This document shows positions 43,293 to 48,552 of a stretch of DNA of 48,552 nucleotides, piece by piece. The notes under the pieces were generated by a model. It saw only the letters and a program-made list of their open reading frames with translations, had not been told where the DNA came from and did not search any database. This DNA comes from Bacteroidales bacterium (lineage in GTDB: Bacteria; Bacteroidota; Bacteroidia; Bacteroidales; UBA1556), in NCBI GenBank assembly GCA_016937295.1, contig JAFGWF010000092.1:1-48552 (forward strand). Direction: 5' to 3'. The position numbers were made by a program, and so were the translations under genes. Each line of letters starts with the position of its first letter. Positions within the stretch are counted from its first letter, which is position 1.

Positions 43293-45893
43293 TTAAAAAT
43301 CTCTCCAGTCGCGTTTCTTCGTAAGTTTCAAATCTTGCAATAATGGTGATTTTACTCGAACTGTTAAATTGAAAGATCGGCGAAACCCTGTTGGTATCCA
43401 ATTGAACATCAACTCCCAACAATGTAAATCGCGATATATGTCGATAGTGGTAAAGGTTAAATCTTTTGCAGTAAAGTCGTAACCCGATGAAACTCCGATT
43501 TTCCATTTTTTAGTGATATTCACGTCTCCCGAAAAGTTTAAGGTTGTAACTCTCGTTCGGATATAGTTGTTTTGAGATGTGTTGAAAGCATCGGTGTAAA
43601 CATAAGAGTAATTGACAGTTACGTTCCACGGGTTGTTAAAATCTACATAATGTTCAGGAAAGGTGTTTACTTGTCTAAGCTCCTCCGAACTGCCTTGTTC
43701 CGATTTATACTCCGGCTTGGGTTTTTTCTTATTTTTAAACGTGTTGGCCGACAAACTATAATTTAAAGTGAGGTTAATATTATACGAATTCTGACGCAAA
43801 AGTTTATTGTTTACTTCCCAATTCAACTTGTTGATTCTCGTTTTTGTAACCGGATCAAAAGCATAGAAATCCCAATTTCCTGTAAATTGAACTCCTATCT
43901 GTTTGAGGATGGTTGTTCGCGCCAAAACGGAAAGTGGTGCTAATTGAAATTCCTCCTTTGCCAAATCGTAACTTGTTCCTAATGTGAAACTTTCAATAAT
44001 TCGAATTTTTTTCATGCCGGTCACGGTGTCTTTTTTTGACCTTATTTTCGCTTCTAAAGTGTTATTTAAACTGAGGTTAATAGCTCCCGATTTGCCATCC
44101 GGCGGACTTCCAAAAATACCTCCCTCATAAATGGTATAACGAATCACGTCTCCATCATCGTTCACATATTCGCGATAATAATTCAACTCTTTGCTAATGT
44201 TTGGCCGATAGGAAAAGCTCGCAGTGGGGGTGAGCACATGACGCAAGTAACGCACCGGACCGTATTTTAATCCAAACATACCATAAATTCGAGTGCTCAT
44301 GCCTGAGCTGAAAGAGACATCGTGAGCTGCACTGAAACCCAAGTTCTCTTGACTAACAACTCCTCCTGTATCGACATTATTGACAATCAGATTTGGATCC
44401 CACGTTTTGTTTATTGTACTGAAATACCAATATTCGTTTAGATTGATATTATTCGTCCAGTTGAAGTATCCCACAGGAATTGTCACAGAAAGTGGAATAT
44501 TGTGTTTAATGCCATTATCAAAATCGGAGAATTGGGTTTTAGATAGCATGGAGTCTGTAGTTATCAGTTGATTACGCGCTTCCATGTTATAGGTAAAATT
44601 GATTTTCTCGTACCAACGAGTTTTTCCTACCTGCAATTTTCTTTGAAACGGATTGATGCGTTGAGTGCTAAAAGTAAGCGTTGGCAAAAGCAGGGTCATC
44701 TGGTGGGAGGATGAGTTTTGGTTGTGATTGATATTGATATTCAGGTTGTTATTGCCAATGCGGGTGCTATAAGATATGCTTGATTGAAATTCGTTGGAAA
44801 CAATGTCGTTAGCATTATACGAGTTTAACTTATTATACTGGGTTGACCCAAAATTCACATTAGCCGTAAAATTGGAGTTAGGATTTGCTTTTGGGTCTTG
44901 GCGGTGAAACCAATTAATAAAATACTGTTGTTCTTCAGAGTAATTGTCCGTATCCGTTTCGCCATATTTATTTTTCGCAAATTGCACTTGAACATTTCCG
45001 TTAGCTTTATAGCGCCAATTATAGTTGCTCAGCGCGCGCAATGCCCAACTTCCTTTGGTGTAAATATCGCCCCGAAGTGCTAAATCAACATGCTCTCCTA
45101 AACCGATATAATAACCACCATTGCTCAAAAAATATCCGCGATTCTCCGTGTAACCATAGCTTGGAATTAAAATTCCGTTAGCTCGGCCTCTTTTATTTGG
45201 AAAAAAACCAAAAGGTAGAACTAAAGGTATTGGAATATCTTCTATTTCCATATAAATTGGACCCGTAACTATCTTGTCGTCAGGGATAATCTTCCCTTTA
45301 TTATAACGAATGCTATAATGTGGATGAGGCAAGGAACAAGTGGTAAAATGACCTTTATGCACATAGGTTGTGTTGTCGGGCATTTTTTTTCCCTCGGCTA
45401 AAAAAATATACGCATCGCCATCTTGTTTTGTAACGTTGTAAACCAAACCTTTGCGAGTGGTGAAGTTATATTTCATCACCGTCGTTTTGTACTCGTCAGC
45501 GCCTTCTTTGAAGACAGGTTCTCCAATCATTTTGCCGCTGCTGTCGGGCATTCCCGTGGCATATACGGTATTGTTCACAAAATCAATTTCGATGTAAGCT
45601 GCTTCTAAGGTGATGTTCTCGTATTCTACCTTAGCATTCCCAAATAAATAAGCCTTTTGAGTTTTGTAATTTATTTTAACAGAGTCTTTTGCGGTTCTGA
45701 TAATTCTTGATTCAAGGATAAAATTTTGGGGTTTTTTTGGAATAATTGAATCGGATGTTAGGCTGTCCGTTTTTAAACTTTGGGCAAATAGATTGGGTAC
45801 GGTAAATGTCAAAATTACCAATAGGATAAAAAGACGCAATAATTTTGTTGATAAAACCGTTAACAAATTCGACAGCCTGTTTGATATTAACAA
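43293..45893 (-). CDS. lptD: LPS-assembly protein LptD homologue
   Basis: LptD is the outer-membrane barrel that, with LptE, inserts LPS into the outer leaflet. The product has 866 residues: a signal peptide (LLRLFILLVILTFTVPNLFA), a beta-jellyroll OstA/LptA-like domain (about 55-200; AKVEYENITLEAAYIEIDF, YVHKGHFTTCSLPHPHY) and a large C-terminal barrel (to about 850). No ATG was found upstream of the signal peptide: the frame opens with a TTG at 45893 and other TTG codons such as 45866, so the exact start is uncertain. It is divergent from an amidase gene and shares its promoter region. Confidence 0.9.
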   Translation of the reverse strand: MLISNRLSNLLTVLSTKLLRLFILLVILTFTVPNLFAQSLKTDSLTSDSIIPKKPQNFILESRIIRTAKDSVKINYKTQKAYLFGNAKVEYENITLEAAYIEIDFVNNTVYATGMPDSSGKMIGEPVFKEGADEYKTTVMKYNFTTRKGLVYNVTKQDGDAYIFLAEGKKMPDNTTYVHKGHFTTCSLPHPHYSIRYNKGKIIPDDKIVTGPIYMEIEDIPIPLVLPFGFFPNKRGRANGILIPSYGYTENRGYFLSNGGYYIGLGEHVDLALRGDIYTKGSWALRALSNYNWRYKANGNVQVQFAKNKYGETDTDNYSEEQQYFINWFHRQDPKANPNSNFTANVNFGSTQYNKLNSYNANDIVSNEFQSSISYSTRIGNNNLNININHNQNSSSHQMTLLLPTLTFSTQRINPFQRKLQVGKTRWYEKINFTYNMEARNQLITTDSMLSKTQFSDFDNGIKHNIPLSVTIPVGYFNWTNNINLNEYWYFSTINKTWDPNLIVNNVDTGGVVSQENLGFSAAHDVSFSSGMSTRIYGMFGLKYGPVRYLRHVLTPTASFSYRPNISKELNYYREYVNDDGDVIRYTIYEGGIFGSPPDGKSGAINLSLNNTLEAKIRSKKDTVTGMKKIRIIESFTLGTSYDLAKEEFQLAPLSVLARTTILKQIGVQFTGNWDFYAFDPVTKTRINKLNWEVNNKLLRQNSYNINLTLNYSLSANTFKNKKKPKPEYKSEQGSSEELRQVNTFPEHYVDFNNPWNVTVNYSYVYTDAFNTSQNNYIRTRVTTLNFSGDVNITKKWKIGVSSGYDFTAKDLTFTTIDIYRDLHCWELMFNWIPTGFRRSFNLTVRVKSPLLQDLKLTKKRDWRDF

Positions 45894-45912
45894 ATCTAAA
45901 GGTTTAATTTTG
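45880..45912 (+). promoter_or_regulatory. Bacteroidota-type promoter of the amidase gene, overlapping the lptD start
   Basis: TTTG at 45880-45883, a 21-nt spacer and a perfect TAATTTTG at 45905-45912. It overlaps the first possible lptD codon (45893) on the other strand, where a -7-like TAGATTTG (45898-45891) points towards lptD without a -33 element. The two genes may be transcribed competitively. Confidence 0.5.
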
Positions 45913-46001
45913 TTGAAGGCCTAATGCTATCATTAACAATGAGATAACTGATTAACCTTATGCCTGAAAACAATTTGTAAAATAACTAAAACTTTACCAT
46001 C

Positions 46002-47192
46002 GTGAAACGCTTAATTTTCGTTTTTGTTTTATGGCTTGCCGTTTTTTTATGGAATACCAAAGTGTATTCTCAAGATCCATACAAAATAAAGGTAGTTGTG
46101 ATTGATGCCGGACATGGCGGTAACGACCCTGGTGCTGTCGGCAAAAGTTCTAAGGAAAAGGATATTGCGTTGAGTGTTGCTCTTAAATTGGGCAACTATA
46201 TCAAAACAAATTATAAAGACGTGAAGGTGATTTATACTCGTGATACGGATGTTTTTGTGGAGCTATATAAGCGAGCCGAAATTGCCAATAAAGCCAACGC
46301 CGATTTGTTTATTTCCATCCACTGCAACGCAACTGAAAGCTCAAAACCCAATGGTACCGAAACTTGGGTCATGGGTTTGCACAAAAGCCAGGCGAACTTG
46401 GAAGTAGCCAAAAAAGAAAATTCTGCAATACTTTTAGAATCGAATTCCGGCGATGCTTACGACAATTTTAATCCTAATTCCCCCGAATCGTATATCATAT
46501 TTTCGCTCTTTCAATCGGCTTTTCGTGACCAAAGTATCGACTTTGCCACCAAAATCGAAAATGAGTTTAAAACCCGAGTCGGGCGAAATGATAGGGGAGT
46601 GAAAGAAGCCGGATTTCTGGTGCTTTGGAAAACTACCATGCCAAGCGTTTTGATAGAATTGGGCTTCGTTTCTAATCCTGAAGAAGAAAAATTTTTGAAA
46701 TCAACTCAGGGTCAAGACTATCTTGCATCGGCGATTTATCGGGCATTTAAGCAATATAAAACTGAAATGGAAGGTTCAGATGGAAAAGCAGAACAGTCTG
46801 ATTTAAAGTCTGTTGATGTTGAGAATAAAAAGGAAGATGCCAAGCAAGAGTCGGTTCAGGCAAAACAAGCGGATGCCGACACGATAAAAACGGCTGCTTT
46901 AGTGGAGGATGAAATTGTATTTGGAGTTCAGTTTACGAGCTCTTCGGAGAAAAAGCCGGCTTCTGCTTCATCATTTCAGAGCCTTCAGGACGTTTGGAGC
47001 TACTATCAGTCAGGACTTTATAAATATGTGAGTGGAAAATATGATACTATTGATGATGCTGTTTCTCATTTGAAAATTGTCAGAAGTAAGGGCTTTTCCG
47101 ATGCCTTTGTGGTAGCATTTGTCAACGGAAAACGCATCACACCGCAAGAGGCCGTTAAGTTGATTGAAGAAAAAAAGAAAAATAATCCCTGA
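46002..47192 (+). CDS. N-acetylmuramoyl-L-alanine amidase
   Basis: The 396-residue protein cleaves the amide bond between MurNAc and the peptide stem. It starts with GTG at 46002 and a signal-type helix (MKRLIFVFVLWLAVFLWNT). The Amidase_3 zinc site is His38 (DAGHGG), Glu52 and His107 (SIHCN); the catalytic Glu219 lies in SVLIELGFVSN. A low-complexity Lys/Asp/Glu-rich linker (about 250-295) leads to a C-terminal SPOR-like domain (about 305-385; YKYVSGKYDTIDDAVSHLK) that binds denuded glycan at the septum. Thus it is probably a septal AmiC-type enzyme. MlaD follows 43 bp downstream. Confidence 0.94.
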   Translation: MKRLIFVFVLWLAVFLWNTKVYSQDPYKIKVVVIDAGHGGNDPGAVGKSSKEKDIALSVALKLGNYIKTNYKDVKVIYTRDTDVFVELYKRAEIANKANADLFISIHCNATESSKPNGTETWVMGLHKSQANLEVAKKENSAILLESNSGDAYDNFNPNSPESYIIFSLFQSAFRDQSIDFATKIENEFKTRVGRNDRGVKEAGFLVLWKTTMPSVLIELGFVSNPEEEKFLKSTQGQDYLASAIYRAFKQYKTEMEGSDGKAEQSDLKSVDVENKKEDAKQESVQAKQADADTIKTAALVEDEIVFGVQFTSSSEKKPASASSFQSLQDVWSYYQSGLYKYVSGKYDTIDDAVSHLKIVRSKGFSDAFVVAFVNGKRITPQEAVKLIEEKKKNNP

Positions 47193-47235
47193 CAACCAAT
47201 GATTATCTTTTATCTTTGTGCACTAAATCATCCTT

Positions 47236-48231
47236 ATGAAGATTAGAAAAGAATTTTACCTCGGTTTTGTGGCCACTTTTACCATTGTGAGTGCCTATTT
47301 TGGATATAATTTTCTGAGAGGAAAGGATTTATTAGACCGGACTTATAACTACTATATTATTTATGATAAAATTGCCGGCCTTTCCGAATCAAATTCCGTT
47401 TATTTAAATGGGTTCAAAATCGGCTTAGTGAGCGGCTTAGACCTTCTACAATCTGACGGATCAAATCGCGTTTTAGTGGAAATTCAAGTGGATAAAACCG
47501 TCCGGATTCCCAAAAATTCCGTAGCCAAAATTGAATCCGATTTTCTTGGTGTGAACACTATTTCCATACTTTTTAGCAATAATCCGGATTTTGCCGAAGA
47601 CGGCGACACTCTCAACTCGGCCATTGCAACCACCATTCAAGAAGAGGTTTCTATGCAAATTCTGCCTCTGAAAGCCAAGACCGAGAATATGTTAGCCACT
47701 TTAGATACTGTGCTTGAGTCGATTAAGTATGTTTTTAATGAAGAAACACAACGATCATTAGCTAATTCATTTGCTAGCATTCAAAAAACTATCAATAATA
47801 TCGAACATTCTTCCTTTACTTTAGATACCGTTCTCACCACTCAAAAAGGAGTTATCAGTAGAATTTTGGAAAATGTTCATTCGATTACTTCCAACCTCAA
47901 GAATAATAACGAGCAAATCAATCGGGCGATTGCCAATTTTTCCAATTTCAGCGACAGTTTAGCAAAAATTGATTTACGCAAAACCATCTATGCCGCCGAA
48001 AAAGCTTTGTCTGATTTTCAGTCCATTTCCGACAAAATCAATAGGGGAGAAGGCAGCCTTGGAATGCTTGTAAATAACGACACACTCTATCACGAGTTGG
48101 AAGCCGCCTCACACGAACTCAACAAGTTGGTTGAAGACATCAAACTAAACCCACAGCGTTATCTGCATTTTTCCGTCTTTGGCCGCAGTCCCAAGCGTAA
48201 TGTTTATGTCGATCCGGATTCTGTGAAGTAA
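47236..48231 (+). CDS. MCE/MlaD-family lipid transport protein
   Basis: The 331-residue protein has an N-terminal membrane anchor (FYLGFVATFTIVSAYFGYNF) and an MCE domain (about 38-115: IIYDKIAGLSESNSVYLNGF, VEIQVDKTVRIPKNSVAKIE, FLGVNTISILF), as in MlaD. The remainder is a long helical region of about 200 residues, typical of the longer Bacteroidota members. It would bind phospholipid in the periplasm as part of an ABC-type transporter, but no MlaE or MlaF gene is in this window. The stop codon coincides with the beginning of the first 26-bp repeat. Confidence 0.9.
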   Translation: MKIRKEFYLGFVATFTIVSAYFGYNFLRGKDLLDRTYNYYIIYDKIAGLSESNSVYLNGFKIGLVSGLDLLQSDGSNRVLVEIQVDKTVRIPKNSVAKIESDFLGVNTISILFSNNPDFAEDGDTLNSAIATTIQEEVSMQILPLKAKTENMLATLDTVLESIKYVFNEETQRSLANSFASIQKTINNIEHSSFTLDTVLTTQKGVISRILENVHSITSNLKNNNEQINRAIANFSNFSDSLAKIDLRKTIYAAEKALSDFQSISDKINRGEGSLGMLVNNDTLYHELEAASHELNKLVEDIKLNPQRYLHFSVFGRSPKRNVYVDPDSVK

Positions 48232-48552
48232 GGGTTGTAAAGTGGCTTCGCCGTAAAGGGTTGTAAAGTGGCTTCGCCGTAAAGGATTGTAAAGTGGCTT
48301 CGCCGGAAGGTGTGGTAAAGTGGCTTTGCCGGAATGGATTGTAAAGTGGCTTCGCCGTAAAGGGTTGTAAAGTGGCTTCGCCGGAAAGGTTGGTAAAGTG
48401 GCTTCGCCGTAAAGGGTTGTAAAGTGGCTTCGCCGTAAGGGGTTGTAAAGTGGCTGCGCCGTAAGGGGTTGTAAAGTGGCTTCGCCGTAAAGGGTTGTAA
48501 AGTGGCTTCGCCGTAAGGGGTTGTAAAGTGGCTTCGCCGTAAGGGGTTGTAA
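48228..48552 (+). repeat. Tandem array of a 26-bp unit, running off the window
   Basis: From the mlaD stop codon to the right edge, a 26-bp unit repeats without spacers: GTGGCT occurs at 48242 and then every 26 bp up to 48528 (12 complete cores, with a partial unit at the end). Each unit has the form GTAAAG - four nt - GTAAAG - TGGCTTCGCC. The core GGC-nnn-GCC can form a tiny hairpin. Its stem is unchanged in all 12 copies; the only changes in the core fall in the loop (TTC ten times, TTT once, TGC once). The unit is about half G+C against an AT-rich background. The array ends beyond the window. Confidence 0.95.

Noticed and set aside
48228-48552. CRISPR-like array at the right edge
   Set aside because: The units abut with no unique spacers and the period is a constant 26 bp; no cas gene is present.

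Overview
The window looks like chromosomal DNA of a Bacteroidota bacterium. It is AT-rich and carries type IX secretion (T9SS) C-terminal sorting domains, TonB-dependent import, Omp28/DUF6029 outer-membrane proteins, an LptD, an Rnf operon and futalosine-pathway menaquinone synthesis (MqnE). Several promoters fit the Bacteroidota form, a TTG-type -33 element 18-21 nt upstream of TAnnTTTG. A species cannot be named from the sequence alone. Rnf and MqnE suggest an anaerobic or facultative, menaquinone-based membrane energy metabolism. No rRNA, tRNA, prophage, insertion sequence or CRISPR array was seen.

Layout. 1-3.0 kb (minus): operon for a TlpA-like thioredoxin, a DUF6029 barrel and an Omp28-like lipoprotein cut by the left edge. 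3.2-4.6 kb (minus): HtrA/DegP protease. 4.9-10.0 kb (plus): unknown membrane-anchored protein, DapF, GNAT acetyltransferase, MltG, outer-membrane barrel protein and Kdo transferase (lysine/peptidoglycan and LPS core). 10.0-12.8 kb (minus): coiled-coil protein, ZapA, a candidate 6S RNA, RNase Y and a NUDIX hydrolase. 13.2-16.0 kb (plus): a TonB-dependent receptor with CxxxM and HxM motifs like those of the copper receptor OprC, plus a small lipoprotein. 16.2-18.1 kb: large T9SS cargo protein, convergent with a single-domain response regulator. 18.9-26.4 kb (plus): RuvB, QueG, a TolC/adaptor pair without a permease, an M43 metalloprotease with T9SS tag, and MqnE. 26.4-31.3 kb (minus): rsfS-ftsH-LUD-DUF2007-cdsA-psd operon (translation, membrane quality control, phospholipid synthesis). 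31.4-35.4 kb (plus): BirA, 5'-nucleotidase lipoprotein, LamG/T9SS protein. 35.4-41.4 kb: RseC divergent from rnfBCDGEA. 41.4-42.4 kb: PfkB kinase. 42.4-45.9 kb (minus): LptD and an ATP-cone/PD-(D/E)xK protein. 46.0-48.2 kb (plus): amidase and an MCE/MlaD lipid-transport protein. 48.2 kb to the end: a tandem array of a 26-bp unit.

Most genes are conserved envelope and housekeeping functions. The parts that deserve a second look are the 26-bp array on the right edge, the putative copper-type receptor with its lipoprotein, the candidate 6S RNA between zapA and rny, the efflux pair lacking its pump, the ATP-cone/nuclease fusion, and the paired inverted repeats between rsfS and birA. No clearly novel defence or mobile system was found.
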